Positions 33,879-42,448 of a stretch of 64,000 nt of DNA are shown here, one piece after another. Both the position numbers and the translations under genes were made by a program. Position 1 is the first letter of the stretch. Every line of letters starts with the position of its first letter. The stretch is from assembly GCF_009689005.1 (NCBI RefSeq), contig NZ_AP021879.1, positions 1,240,001 through 1,304,000 on the forward strand, given 5' to 3'. The DNA is from Desulfosarcina ovata subsp. ovata. Lineage in GTDB: Bacteria > Desulfobacterota > Desulfobacteria > Desulfobacterales > Desulfosarcinaceae. The notes under the pieces were generated by a model. It was not told where the DNA came from. It worked only from the letters and a program-made list of their open reading frames with translations, and did no database searches.

Positions 33879-34337
33879 CTACACGTCAGCAACGCAGAAC
33901 CGCAACTCACCCCATGAGCCTCTGTTAACAACGACGATCTTGGTATTGATTGAACGAATTTCAAGTTTTTTTTCAACGAGTTTACCGGTGTAAATCAGGA
34001 AGTTTTTAGCGGAAGTGTAGGCGAGCAGGAGCCTGTAAGGGGTGTTGTCGAACAGCAGGTCCAAGCGCACCTGACCGGTGCATTGATCTCTGTCGAGACA
34101 TTTCTGGCAGCGTTTTTCCGTATCACCGATGGGGTTGACGGCATCCAGAGATCGGCAGACAGGGCGTCGGTTCCGGTAGAGCGTTCGGGCGGCGCCGTAA
34201 TCAAGGATCCGGCTGTCAAGCGCTGGGATCGGTTTTCTTTTGTTACCCAGATCGATGCCCTGAGGTCTGACGGTGATGTAGCGCGCCATCATACGCTGTA
34301 CGATGTCACGCAGGATTTCGGCTTGCTGCGGGTTCAT
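33879..34337 (-). CDS. Small four-cysteine transposon accessory protein, unknown
   Basis: A 152-residue protein that ends the transposon operon, 13 bp after the ATPase gene, with AAAGGGGATATGCC before ATG. A cysteine set C-x15-C-x2-C-x5-C (RRPVCRS, KRCQKCLDRDQC) probably binds zinc. The following QVRLDLLFDNTPYRLLLAY looks like beta strands. No family recognised. Its place in the operon suggests a role in target choice, end binding or regulation (inference). It is not an obvious TniQ. Confidence 0.75.
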   Translation of the reverse strand: MNPQQAEILRDIVQRMMARYITVRPQGIDLGNKRKPIPALDSRILDYGAARTLYRNRRPVCRSLDAVNPIGDTEKRCQKCLDRDQCTGQVRLDLLFDNTPYRLLLAYTSAKNFLIYTGKLVEKKLEIRSINTKIVVVNRGSWGELRFCVADV

Positions 34338-34350
34338 GGCATATCCCCTT

Positions 34351-35085
34351 TCATGTCAGTTCCCAGCGTTGGAGCATGTCGTCGAGAAACAAAGGATCGA
34401 TGGGGCCGCCGGATTTGTTTTCGGCCAGGATTTTTTTGAACCTGGGGACAACCAGGCCCGGGATACCTCTGGCGCGTTCAAACAGGATATGCAGCCCCTG
34501 CTGACAGATGCGCTGCAGATTTTCGGCACCGAAGTGATGTTCGATAAAAGGGGGCAGTTCATCGAATGTCAGACCGGTCAACTCTTCGCGCACCACGATA
34601 CGCCGCCACAAAGGGGCAATGGCCTGAACTCTGTCCCGCAGCAAAGGCATGCCGATTAAAAGGATGCGTACCGGGCAACTGCCGTCAAGGTCGCTTTCGG
34701 CCAGCGCCTTTGCCTCCAGCAGGGTTTCATCGGCCAGTTCGTGTGCTTCGTCGAACCATAACAGCAACTGGTGGGGGTGTTCGCCAAGGGCGGATATCAG
34801 GCCTTGGAGCGTTTCGCTGTGAGAGCGTCGGGTGGGCAGTCTCATCCAGGTTGCCAGCACGCGGATCAGGGCGGTTGCACTCAGGTGACGTGCGTGAGAA
34901 AAATAGAACACGCGATGCCGGCAGCGGTCTAGGACGGTGTTCAACTGCCGGCACAGCCATGTTTTACCGACACCGGTCTCGCCGGTTAACATCAGATAAC
35001 GGTCGTTTTCGTTTCGAAAGGCGTTTTCAAGGTTTTCAAGCGCCCGTGCAAAATCGTCAAAGGCAAAGTAGGACGATGGGTTCAT
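34351..35085 (-). CDS. AAA+ ATPase of the transposon (TnsC/ExeA/TniB-like)
   Basis: A 244-residue ATPase with Walker A TGETGVGKTWLC (about 34-45), Walker B LLLWFDEAHEL, a sensor-1 region VRILLIGMPLL and a helical lid with RARGIPGLVVPRF. Such partners of DDE transposases bind target DNA and license integration. Its ATG overlaps the transposase stop by 4 bp (ATGA), and GGAGGAACCACT precedes it. It is close in size to ExeA-like transposon ATPases. Confidence 0.88.
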   Translation of the reverse strand: MNPSSYFAFDDFARALENLENAFRNENDRYLMLTGETGVGKTWLCRQLNTVLDRCRHRVFYFSHARHLSATALIRVLATWMRLPTRRSHSETLQGLISALGEHPHQLLLWFDEAHELADETLLEAKALAESDLDGSCPVRILLIGMPLLRDRVQAIAPLWRRIVVREELTGLTFDELPPFIEHHFGAENLQRICQQGLHILFERARGIPGLVVPRFKKILAENKSGGPIDPLFLDDMLQRWELT

Positions 35086-36644
35086 AGTGGTTCCTCCTGC
35101 GGGTCGGGTTTCTTTATCTGTGCCTTTACAAGCCTTTCCAGGTATTGCAGATAGGCTTTCAGGGCACGGTTGGGTCCAAGGGCGTCAGCGGTTTTGTCGA
35201 TCGCCCGGCGAAACGGCTGTGCGGGCAACGGGCCGTTTTGTCGATAAAAGGCTTCGATGGCCGCGGCTTCTCGTTGGTCGATGGGAACGGGGCGCTGCAG
35301 CAGCCGGCTGAACTCACGAAACACTTCCGGCAAACCGAAGCCGGGCTGGGCATTGGGCCGGCAGCGACCCTGCCAGACATCCAGAAGTTTTTGCAGCTGG
35401 CCGGTGCCCCGTTTTTCCTCTGTCTTTTGAAAATCGAAGGGATGCTTTTTGGTGAAGGGTTCAAGCGGGATCTGGTGCGCGTCATCGATGATCAGCAAGG
35501 CTTGGTCTGTGTTTACCGGATCATAGCGAAAATGACATTTTTTTCCTGCAAAGCGGGCCGGCACACGGAAAAGGCCGTTGGGTAGATTCACCTGGCCGGT
35601 CTTCGGGTGGCTTTTGGCCTGGGCGGCAATTTGAAATGCCTGGGCAAGTTGGTCGGCACCGACGCGCCGTGTTGAGATGCGTCGGGCCAGGGCTTGTTCC
35701 GGGGTCATCTTGATTTCACGATGGTGGTGCCGGTTGTAGACCAAAGCGATCGTCGCCTGAAGCAGGGCCTCCAGATGATGGATATCGACCACCTCCTGGT
35801 TTGGCAGCTCTTTGACGAACCATTTTTTCAGGGATCGGTGATAAGCCTCGATTTTCCCCTGTGCCTCTGGGTTGCGGGATTTTACCCAGTTTCGATGAAC
35901 CCCCAAAAAGGCAAGGCCGGTGCGGAAGACTTCGGAGTCATAAGCCGAGGCGCGATCGAACTGCATGCGAAGGGCAATCCCCCACTTGGACGCGGCCAGG
36001 CGAAAGACCCTGACGGCGGCTTGGATATTTTCAGCCTGTGCGATAATGGCGGCCAGAATGTAACGGCTAAAATCATCGAGAATCGACAGCACATGGACCC
36101 GGATCGTTTGGCTGTTGGTCAACATTACTGAAAACGGGCCTTTGGCGTCCAACTGCCAAATTTCGTGCGGCTGGTCGGTCTCGTACAGGTCCCGCAGTTT
36201 TTTGCCTGCTGTCTTTCGGCGTCGCAAAATGCCCATAAACGCCGGGTGTGCGTGAAGATCCCGGCTAAGGGTCGAGCGACTCATGGACAGCTCACCGAAC
36301 TCCAATTCGAGGTAAATCATCAGCTGGGTCAAAGAACGTCCGGGCTCTTCGTACAAAAGCCCCAGGGCGTAGTTCACCTGTTCACAGCGGTCGGTGCGGG
36401 CCATCCCTTTGTCTTTTCTGACCTTGGGCATCAGCCCCAAAAAGCCTTTTTCGCGGTAGTCTTTCAGCCATCGGAACAGTGTGCTTCTGCCGATCGGCCT
36501 TTTTTGGGACGAACACGGCCATTGAACAGACTTCCGCGTACGATCGCTAAGAATGTGCCGTTTTTTTGCTTCGGTCAGTTTGTCATCCAAAAGTGGACTG
36601 ATCATTTCGAACCGCCAGGCGGCGATCTCCCATGAATCGGACAT
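35082..36644 (-). CDS. DDE transposase with integrase core (rve, D35E)
   Basis: A 520-residue transposase. The N-terminal third holds helix-turn-helix domains (SKRPIGRSTLFRWLKDYREKG is cut here to RSTLFRWLKDYREKG; SMSRSTLSRDLHAHP). The catalytic triad is D166 (WQLDAKGPF), D230 (QFDRASAYDS) and E266 (QGKIEAYHRSLKK), giving D35E spacing. A Mu-type beta-barrel C-terminal domain follows (KTGQVNLPNGLFRVPARFAG). The second triad motif lacks the usual DNG. ATG 36644 is chosen because AAAGGAG stands before it; an earlier ATG at 36677 adds 11 residues. It overlaps the upstream zinc-protein gene by 43 bp. Confidence 0.9.
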   Translation of the reverse strand: MSDSWEIAAWRFEMISPLLDDKLTEAKKRHILSDRTRKSVQWPCSSQKRPIGRSTLFRWLKDYREKGFLGLMPKVRKDKGMARTDRCEQVNYALGLLYEEPGRSLTQLMIYLELEFGELSMSRSTLSRDLHAHPAFMGILRRRKTAGKKLRDLYETDQPHEIWQLDAKGPFSVMLTNSQTIRVHVLSILDDFSRYILAAIIAQAENIQAAVRVFRLAASKWGIALRMQFDRASAYDSEVFRTGLAFLGVHRNWVKSRNPEAQGKIEAYHRSLKKWFVKELPNQEVVDIHHLEALLQATIALVYNRHHHREIKMTPEQALARRISTRRVGADQLAQAFQIAAQAKSHPKTGQVNLPNGLFRVPARFAGKKCHFRYDPVNTDQALLIIDDAHQIPLEPFTKKHPFDFQKTEEKRGTGQLQKLLDVWQGRCRPNAQPGFGLPEVFREFSRLLQRPVPIDQREAAAIEAFYRQNGPLPAQPFRRAIDKTADALGPNRALKAYLQYLERLVKAQIKKPDPQEEPL

Positions 36645-37471
36645 GACAAGGGCTCCTTTGGAAGAATGTGGCCCCATGTTCGCATATTTTTAAAATTGAT
36701 GTGTTCAGCCGCCGTGCAGCTAATGCCGGTTTTAAAGCCAAGGCCGAACGAATTGCCCCAACTGACGATGAGACAGTTGAGTTCAGCGAAGTTTGGCGGG
36801 TTTTCGGACGCGATCAGCGTACTGACAAATTCAAATTGTTTGCAGGCTTCAAGACGTTCCCGGCGCCCCTGGCTGCGGTAACGATCCGGGTTGATCCAAA
36901 CCGGTTGACCATGCAATGAACACATCTGTGGGTAACGGATTTCCAACTCCGCCTGGATCCGGGTGGCCGGTATTGAAAAGGCCGTTTCCCCCATCGGCCT
37001 GCCCAGCCACCAGGCACCCAACCCTTCTGTCCATGCGTGAAGTGTCGCGTGCTCAGGGGTGTGATCACCGTAAAGATGATCCCATACCACTTGGCGCAAT
37101 GCCATGTCTCCTCGGTTGTATAGGCTTACCGAGAGCTCAATCACCGAAAGTGAGTAAAGTTTGTAGGGAAGAATATCCGCCGGGAGCAACCGGAACCGGC
37201 TTTTACATATGGGACATCTGACCAGAACAATCTGGGCCATATCCTTGACCACCGTATCGATCCCCTCGTGATCCTTTTCAAGCTTGTACAAAGTGCGACA
37301 AACGGTAGAGTTGGTCAATTCAAGCGATGGCAGTGGCTGCTGGCAAGCGCAATCAACAGAACATTTTGGACAGATCGTCTCTGCCAGATAATCGGCAAGA
37401 AGTCCTTGCGAATAAAGGCAAATGTAGGTAGCATTGGTAATTGCTATGGTGATCGGGATGGGTGCCTCCAT
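36602..37471 (-). CDS. Zinc-finger transposon protein (DUF6431-like)
   Basis: A 289-residue first gene of the transposon operon. Cysteine pairs in ICPKCSVDCACQQ and VRCPICKSRFRLLP form a likely zinc site, followed by PADILPYKLYSLSVIELSVS, a segment resembling the DUF6431 proteins found beside integrase-core transposases (from memory; not checked). A helical C-terminal part contains more cysteines. The ribosome binding site is weak. It may bind the transposon ends or target DNA (inference). Confidence 0.7.
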   Translation of the reverse strand: MEAPIPITIAITNATYICLYSQGLLADYLAETICPKCSVDCACQQPLPSLELTNSTVCRTLYKLEKDHEGIDTVVKDMAQIVLVRCPICKSRFRLLPADILPYKLYSLSVIELSVSLYNRGDMALRQVVWDHLYGDHTPEHATLHAWTEGLGAWWLGRPMGETAFSIPATRIQAELEIRYPQMCSLHGQPVWINPDRYRSQGRRERLEACKQFEFVSTLIASENPPNFAELNCLIVSWGNSFGLGFKTGISCTAAEHINFKNMRTWGHILPKEPLSCPIHGRSPPGGSK

Positions 37472-37596
37472 CTTGGTTGCCGAAGGGGGCAGGCCAATGC
37501 CCCCTTCATCCTTATCGACGAATTCTGTAGCCCGCCTCCTAATCGGTTTGTAACTCCCTGTATAATACCCTTTTTCTACGGGTGAACAAATGAACT

Positions 37597-37640
37597 GGTG
37601 CTTCAGTGAAAAATGCTGAGCACCGGATTTTGTTTTTGAT
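37597..37640 (+). terminator. Terminator-like stem-loop in the transposon right end
   Basis: GGTGCTTCAG pairs with CTGAGCACC (one bulged T) around AAAAAT, then GGATTTTGTTTTTG follows. It could shield macA-side transcription or end outward transcripts. The rest of 37472-37845 holds only the repeat-C scrap at 37671 and the end repeats. Confidence 0.55.
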
Positions 37641-37670
37641 AACTCTCTGAATGAAAATTGAAGGGGGCGG

Positions 37671-37696
37671 ACATGCGATTGCCAAGGTATGTGATG
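37671..37696. repeat. Rearranged scrap of repeat C inside the transposon end
   Basis: ACATGCGATTGCC (a repeat-C terminus) is joined to AAGGTATGTGATG, the complement of the CATCACATACC segment found near the right terminus of both repeat-C copies. The order is not that of the intact element. Confidence 0.4.
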
Positions 37697-37795
37697 GGAG
37701 GTTCGGAGTGAGTGAGGTGAGGAGGACTGAGCCGTGATTATTTGTTCTATATTTTTTTCTACAATTGAAAATGAGTCAGTGGGTTAGTGGGCTTT

Positions 37796-37845
37796 GAGTC
37801 TCTGAGTCCGTGAGATGCGAGTCTCTGAGTTCGTGAGCTACGACA
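37796..37845. repeat. Transposon right-end binding repeats
   Basis: Two direct units beginning GAGTCTCTGAGTCCGTGA and GAGTCTCTGAGTTCGTGA, 23 bp apart, run up to the ACGACA terminus. Confidence 0.7.
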
Positions 37846-37853
37846 GGTTTTCA
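37846..37853. repeat. Right target-site duplication of the transposon
   Basis: GGTTTTCA immediately follows ACGACA and is identical to 33664-33671. Confidence 0.75.
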
Positions 37854-37877
37854 GGCAAAAACAAATGGGTGAACCGC

Positions 37878-39062
37878 ATGGCAGGCAATCTTCCGCCAAA
37901 GGGCCGTTGGTTTGGAAAAATCGTCCGGTGGGGTCTCTGTTTCCTCATCCTGGCGATCCTGTTCTGGCTCTTCCGGTACACCACCCGCCCCGATCCCTTA
38001 AAGGTGGTGGTCAGGCCCGTCACCCGGGGACGGGTCGAACGTACGGTGGCCAACACCCGTGCCGGAACGGTCAAAGCATGCCGGCGGGCCAAGCTCTCCC
38101 CCAGCATCGGTGGCCAGATCGCCCGGCTGCCCGTGGCCGAGGGGGACCGGGTCAAGGCCGGAGATCTGCTCCTGGAACTGTGGAACGAGGACCTGGCCGC
38201 CCAGGTACAACTGGCCCGGCGGGAGGTGACCGCCACCCGGGCCCGGGCCCAATCGGCCTGCTCACGGGCGGCCGTAGCGGCCAAAAACGCCGCGCGCCTG
38301 AAAACCCTGCTGAAATCCAGCGTGGGCACCGAGGAACGTACGGAAAACGCTGTGGCCGAAGCCGACGCCCTGGCCGCCGAATGCACGGCCGCCCGTGGTG
38401 AGATCGCCGTCCGCGAAGCCCAATTGGCCGTTGTGGCGGCCAATCTGGCGCGTACCCGACTGCTGGCGCCCTTCGACGGGGTGATCGGTGAAATCAACGG
38501 CGAACGTTTCGAATATGTGACGCCCTCCCCCCTGGGCGTGCCCACGCCGCCAGTGATCGATATCATCGCATCGGGATGCTTCTACGTAATCGCCCCCATC
38601 GACGAGGTGGATGTGGCCGACATCCAGGTGGGCATGTCGGCCCGCATCACCATGGATGCCTATGGCAGCCGGATCTTCCAGGGCCATGTCCGCCGGGTGG
38701 CCGACTACGTGCTGGATCTGGAAAAGCAGGCCCGTACCGTGGATGTGGAAGCGGCCTTTGCTCACACGGAGGAGTTCCCGTTGCTGCTGGCCGGCTACAG
38801 TGCCGATATCGAGGTCATCCTGGATGTGCGGCCGGATGTGCTGCGGGTGCCCACTGAGGCGGTGATGGCCGGTAATACGGTGGTTGTGTTCAAACCGGCC
38901 AGCGAAACCGTCGAGCGCCGCACCATCGAAACCGGTCTCTCCAACTGGGATTTTACCGAGGTGCGCCAGGGCCTCGAAGCGGACGAGCAGGTGGTGATCA
39001 ACGTCGACGTGCCGGATCTCGAAGACGGCGCCCCGGCCGTCGTGATCGAGGCGTCCCCGTGA
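37878..39062 (+). CDS. MacA/HlyD-type periplasmic adaptor subunit of an ABC exporter
   Basis: A 394-residue membrane-fusion protein. One N-terminal membrane anchor (about 17-34), the first half of the lipoyl domain with VKACRRAKLSPSIGGQIARL, a long Ala-rich coiled-coil hairpin (about 105-195), then the second lipoyl half (RLLAPFDGVIGEI) and beta-barrel domains. It bridges the ABC permeases to an outer-membrane channel. ATG 37878 is chosen; GTG 37869 is possible. The start is only 32 bp outside the transposon, which has displaced the original promoter. The stop overlaps the ATPase start (GTGA). Confidence 0.88.
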   Translation: MAGNLPPKGRWFGKIVRWGLCFLILAILFWLFRYTTRPDPLKVVVRPVTRGRVERTVANTRAGTVKACRRAKLSPSIGGQIARLPVAEGDRVKAGDLLLELWNEDLAAQVQLARREVTATRARAQSACSRAAVAAKNAARLKTLLKSSVGTEERTENAVAEADALAAECTAARGEIAVREAQLAVVAANLARTRLLAPFDGVIGEINGERFEYVTPSPLGVPTPPVIDIIASGCFYVIAPIDEVDVADIQVGMSARITMDAYGSRIFQGHVRRVADYVLDLEKQARTVDVEAAFAHTEEFPLLLAGYSADIEVILDVRPDVLRVPTEAVMAGNTVVVFKPASETVERRTIETGLSNWDFTEVRQGLEADEQVVINVDVPDLEDGAPAVVIEASP

Positions 39063-39739
39063 TTCATCTGGAAACAGTCAGCCGGATCTTCCCGGTGGGC
39101 GGCGAGCAGGTGCATGCCCTGGCACGGGTCAGCCTGCAGGTCGACAAAGGGGAGTATCTCTCCATCATGGGCCCGTCCGGATCGGGCAAATCGACCCTGC
39201 TCAATATCCTCGGTCTGCTGGACCGTCCGGATGAGGGCCGCTACCGCATTGACGGCCAGGATACCACGGACCTGAGCGATAACCGGCAGGCCCGCCTGCG
39301 GCGTTACCGGATCGGTTTTATCTTCCAATTTTTCCATCTGGTTCCCCGTCTGACCGCCGCGGACAACGTGGCCCTGCCCCTGGTGCTGGCCGGCATTCCC
39401 GTCCGTGAGCGCAGATCGCGGGTGGAGGCTGCCCTGACGCGCTTCGGCATCGCCAACCGGGCCGGGCACCGACCCGACCAGCTCTCCGGCGGTCAGCGCC
39501 AGCGGGTGGCCATTGCCCGGGCCGTGATCATGAATCCGGCCATTATCTTGGCGGATGAGCCCACCGGCAACCTGGACCGAGCCTCCGGCGGGGAAATCAT
39601 CCAGGCTATCGAGTCATTGCGGGGGGAAGGCATGACCGTGCTGATCGTCACCCATGATCCGCAGATCGGCGATCGCGCCGACCGGTGCATTCGCATGGTC
39701 GACGGCCGCATCGTCGCCGATGACCGGAGGAAGGGATGA
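39059..39739 (+). CDS. MacB/LolD-type ABC ATPase
   Basis: A 226-residue ATPase. Walker A GPSGSGKST, Q-loop FIFQFFHLVPRLTAADNV, signature LSGGQRQR, Walker B IILADEPTGNLD and switch VTHDPQ all match the LolD/MacB family. It starts at GTG overlapping the adaptor stop and ends overlapping the next ATG, so it is translationally coupled on both sides. With the adaptor and two permeases it forms a tripartite exporter whose substrate is unknown. Confidence 0.95.
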   Translation: MIHLETVSRIFPVGGEQVHALARVSLQVDKGEYLSIMGPSGSGKSTLLNILGLLDRPDEGRYRIDGQDTTDLSDNRQARLRRYRIGFIFQFFHLVPRLTAADNVALPLVLAGIPVRERRSRVEAALTRFGIANRAGHRPDQLSGGQRQRVAIARAVIMNPAIILADEPTGNLDRASGGEIIQAIESLRGEGMTVLIVTHDPQIGDRADRCIRMVDGRIVADDRRKG

Positions 39740-40941
39740 AAACCACGGATGTTTTCGGTTTCTGCTCCCGGGCGGTCTCCGGTTATCCCTTGCGCTCGGG
39801 ACTGATGCTGCTGGCCATGGCCATTGGCGTGGCTGCGGTGGTGTTGCTCTCCACCCTGGGCGAAAGCACCCGCCACTATGTCACCACCCAGTTCAGTTCC
39901 CTGGGTACCCACCTTCTGGTCATCTTGCCGGGCCGTTCCGAAACCATCGGCGGTCCCCCCCCCATGATGGGCCAGACCCCCAGGGACCTCACCATTGGCG
40001 ATGCCGTGGCCCTGTCGCGCAGCCACGCCGTACGCCGGGTAGCCCCCATCGTGGTCGGTTCCGCACCGGTCTCCACGGGCAATCGCGAACGGGAAATTTC
40101 CATTCTCGGATCCACGGCCGACCTTCTGGCGGTGCGCAACCTGACCCTGGCCAACGGCCGTTTTATTCCGGAGGGCGATATCCTCCGGGCCGAAGCGGTC
40201 TGCGTGCTGGGACACACGGCCAGAAAGGAGCTGTTCGGCAACCGATCCCCCCTGGGCCGTTTCGTGCGCATCGGTGAGCGCCGTTTCCGGGTGATCGGTA
40301 GCCTGGCCCGCAAAGGACAGTCCCTGGGCGTAGATATCAGTGACGTGGCCATCATCCCGGTGGCATCGGCAACCGCCCTGTTCAACACCGACACCCTTTT
40401 CCGGGTGCTGGTGGAAGCCAAACACCGCGATGCCATCTCCCGGGCCAAGCGGGACATCCTGGCCATCGTCCGCGACCGCCACGATGGTGAGGACGACATC
40501 ACGGTGATCACCCAGGACGCCATGCTGGCCACCTTCGACCGCATCCTGCGCACCCTTACCCTCACCGTGGCCGGCATTGCCGCCATCAGCCTGGCCGTGG
40601 CCGGCATCCTGATCATGAACGTCATGCTCATCGCCATCTCCCAGCGCACGGAGGAGATCGGCCTGCTCAAGGCCATCGGCGCGACCCGGCGTCAGGTACT
40701 GCTGCTCTTTCTCGTGGAGTCCACCCTGCTCTCTCTGGCCGGTGCCATGGCCGGTTTGCTGCTCTCCGTCGCCGGACTGGCCGTACTGCAACGATTCTTC
40801 CCGCAATTTTCCTTGTTGGTGCCCTGGTGGTCACCGATGGCGGCCACGGCCACGGCGATGTTTGCCGGCACGCTTTTCGGTATACTGCCGGCCGACCGCG
40901 CGGCCCGGCTGGATGCGGTGGCAGCATTGGCTGAGAAATAA
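39736..40941 (+). CDS. MacB-type ABC permease 1
   Basis: A 401-residue FtsX/MacB permease. TM1 (SGLMLLAMAIGVAAVVLLST), a large periplasmic domain (about 50-275), then three C-terminal helices including ISQRTEEIGLLKAIGATRRQVLLLF, the coupling helix. GGAGGAAGGG precedes ATG, which overlaps the ATPase stop. It is homologous to the next gene, suggesting a heterodimeric permease. Confidence 0.92.
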   Translation: MKTTDVFGFCSRAVSGYPLRSGLMLLAMAIGVAAVVLLSTLGESTRHYVTTQFSSLGTHLLVILPGRSETIGGPPPMMGQTPRDLTIGDAVALSRSHAVRRVAPIVVGSAPVSTGNREREISILGSTADLLAVRNLTLANGRFIPEGDILRAEAVCVLGHTARKELFGNRSPLGRFVRIGERRFRVIGSLARKGQSLGVDISDVAIIPVASATALFNTDTLFRVLVEAKHRDAISRAKRDILAIVRDRHDGEDDITVITQDAMLATFDRILRTLTLTVAGIAAISLAVAGILIMNVMLIAISQRTEEIGLLKAIGATRRQVLLLFLVESTLLSLAGAMAGLLLSVAGLAVLQRFFPQFSLLVPWWSPMAATATAMFAGTLFGILPADRAARLDAVAALAEK

Positions 40942-41016
40942 AGGGAAATGTCAAATGCAAAAGGCCAAATGAAGGCATTTTATCGTATTTTAGAATCGAC
41001 AGCATCCTGATTCATC

Positions 41017-42216
41017 ATGAACTTTCGTGACGCCATTCACTGGGCGCTGGATGCACTGGTCAGCCAGCGTCTGCGCAGTTTTCTCACGGTTCTGGGCATC
41101 GCCGTGGGTATTGGTGCCGTCGTGCTGCTCACCTCATTGGGAGAAGGCATCCACCGCTTCATCCTGGACGAATTCACCCAGTTCGGCACCAATCTGATCG
41201 GAATCACGCCGGGTCGAGCCTCCACCACGGGCATGTCCGGGGCCTTGATCAGCAATGTCCGGCCCCTGTCCATCGACGATGCCGATGCCCTGGACCGGAT
41301 TCCCCGCATCGAGGCCACCGTGCCGGTGGTACAGGGCAATGCCGCCGTTGAATTCGACAAGCGCAGCCGACGGACCTATGTGTTCGGGGTAGATGCCGAC
41401 GTTCCGCGGGTCTGGCAGCTGGCAGTGTCCCGGGGACGCTTTCTGCCAGCGGACCGCGCGGCCGACGCCAGGGCCTATGCCGTGCTGGGAAGCCGGGTGG
41501 CGGATGAACTTTTCGGCAACACCAATCCGCTGGGACGGCGTATCCGTATCGGCGGCGACCGTTACCGGACCATCGGCGTCATGGCCGCCAAGGGACAGAT
41601 GCTCGGTTTCGACCTGGACGATGCGGTATATGTGCCGGCCCAGCGGGCCCTGGCCATGTTCAACCGGGAGAGCCTCATGGAGATCGATGCCCTGTTTGCC
41701 GCTGGCAGCCATGCCGGGGGAATTTCCGAGCGGATCCGAACACTTCTGATCGCCCGCCATGGCAGTGAGGATTTCACCATCGTTACCCAGGATCAGATGC
41801 TGGATGTTCTCGGATCGGTATTGGGGGTACTGACCCTGGCCGTGGGAGCCATCGGCGGCATTTCGCTGCTGGTGGGCGGTGTGGGCATCACCACGATCAT
41901 GACCATCGCCGTCCGCCAGCGTCGTGCGGAAATCGGTCTGCTGCGTGCCCTGGGGGCCGGTCGCCATGGAATCGTGGCCCTGTTTGCCATTGAGGCCACC
42001 CTGCTGGGTGCCATCGGTGGAGTGGCGGGCATCGTTCTGGGCAGCGGCGGAGCCTGGCTATTGGAAACACTGCTCCCCAAGCTGCCGACACACACACCTC
42101 TGGCCTATGCCATCCTGGCTGAAGCCCTGGCCGCGGTCATCGGCCTTCTCTCCGGCATCTTGCCCGCCCGTCAGGCGGCCCGCATGGACCCCATCGAGGC
42201 GCTACGGGCGGAGTGA
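41017..42216 (+). CDS. MacB-type ABC permease 2
   Basis: A 399-residue paralogue of permease 1 with the same layout: TM1 (LTVLGIAVGIGAVVLLTSL), periplasmic domain and VRQRRAEIGLLRALGAGRHGIVALF. The shared passages (KGQMLGFDLDDAVYVPA against KGQSLGVDISDVAIIPV) support a duplication. It follows permease 1 by 75 bp, a gap that contains CAAATG-type low-complexity units. The 232-bp stretch after it, up to the MATE gene, shows no feature. Confidence 0.92.
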   Translation: MNFRDAIHWALDALVSQRLRSFLTVLGIAVGIGAVVLLTSLGEGIHRFILDEFTQFGTNLIGITPGRASTTGMSGALISNVRPLSIDDADALDRIPRIEATVPVVQGNAAVEFDKRSRRTYVFGVDADVPRVWQLAVSRGRFLPADRAADARAYAVLGSRVADELFGNTNPLGRRIRIGGDRYRTIGVMAAKGQMLGFDLDDAVYVPAQRALAMFNRESLMEIDALFAAGSHAGGISERIRTLLIARHGSEDFTIVTQDQMLDVLGSVLGVLTLAVGAIGGISLLVGGVGITTIMTIAVRQRRAEIGLLRALGAGRHGIVALFAIEATLLGAIGGVAGIVLGSGGAWLLETLLPKLPTHTPLAYAILAEALAAVIGLLSGILPARQAARMDPIEALRAE

Positions 42217-42448
42217 ATCCATGTCACCGCCAGCGACACTTCGGCCAAGTTGAACACGGCGGATGGTGAGAAACCGGCGGTGACCGCCATCAGCGCCACC
42301 CCTGATGCAGATGGCGACAAACCCCAGTTTCCGGAACAGGAAGTTGCTGGGGACAGGTTAAATAAGATCCTAAGCCGTTTGCATTCAAGGAGCTAATGGG
42401 TTAGGGTGTCTGACTCATCAAAATAAGCCGTGACCATACGGGACCAGC

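Larger units (their letters stand above)
33672..37845 (-). mobile_element. 4,174-bp Tn7/Mu-like transposon with zinc protein, DDE transposase, AAA+ ATPase and four-Cys protein
   Basis: The left end starts TGTCGT and the right end finishes ACGACA, flanked by GGTTTTCA on both sides. The first 33 bases of each end, read inward, agree at about 21 positions without gaps. Each end carries two copies of a motif close to YCACGNNYYNNGAGACT spaced by 23 bp (33681 and 33704; 37832 and 37809), as expected for transposase binding sites. Four genes point leftward with overlaps or short gaps. The transposase is of the D35E integrase-core type and the ATPase resembles TnsC/ExeA-like proteins. No cargo gene or TniQ/TnsD homologue was recognised. 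Confidence 0.85.

Noticed and set aside
33789..37593. Direct repeat TGAACAAATGA at 33789-33799 and 37583-37593 as a possible target duplication
   Set aside because: No terminal inverted repeats lie next to these copies, and both are inside the better-supported element ends at 33672 and 37845.
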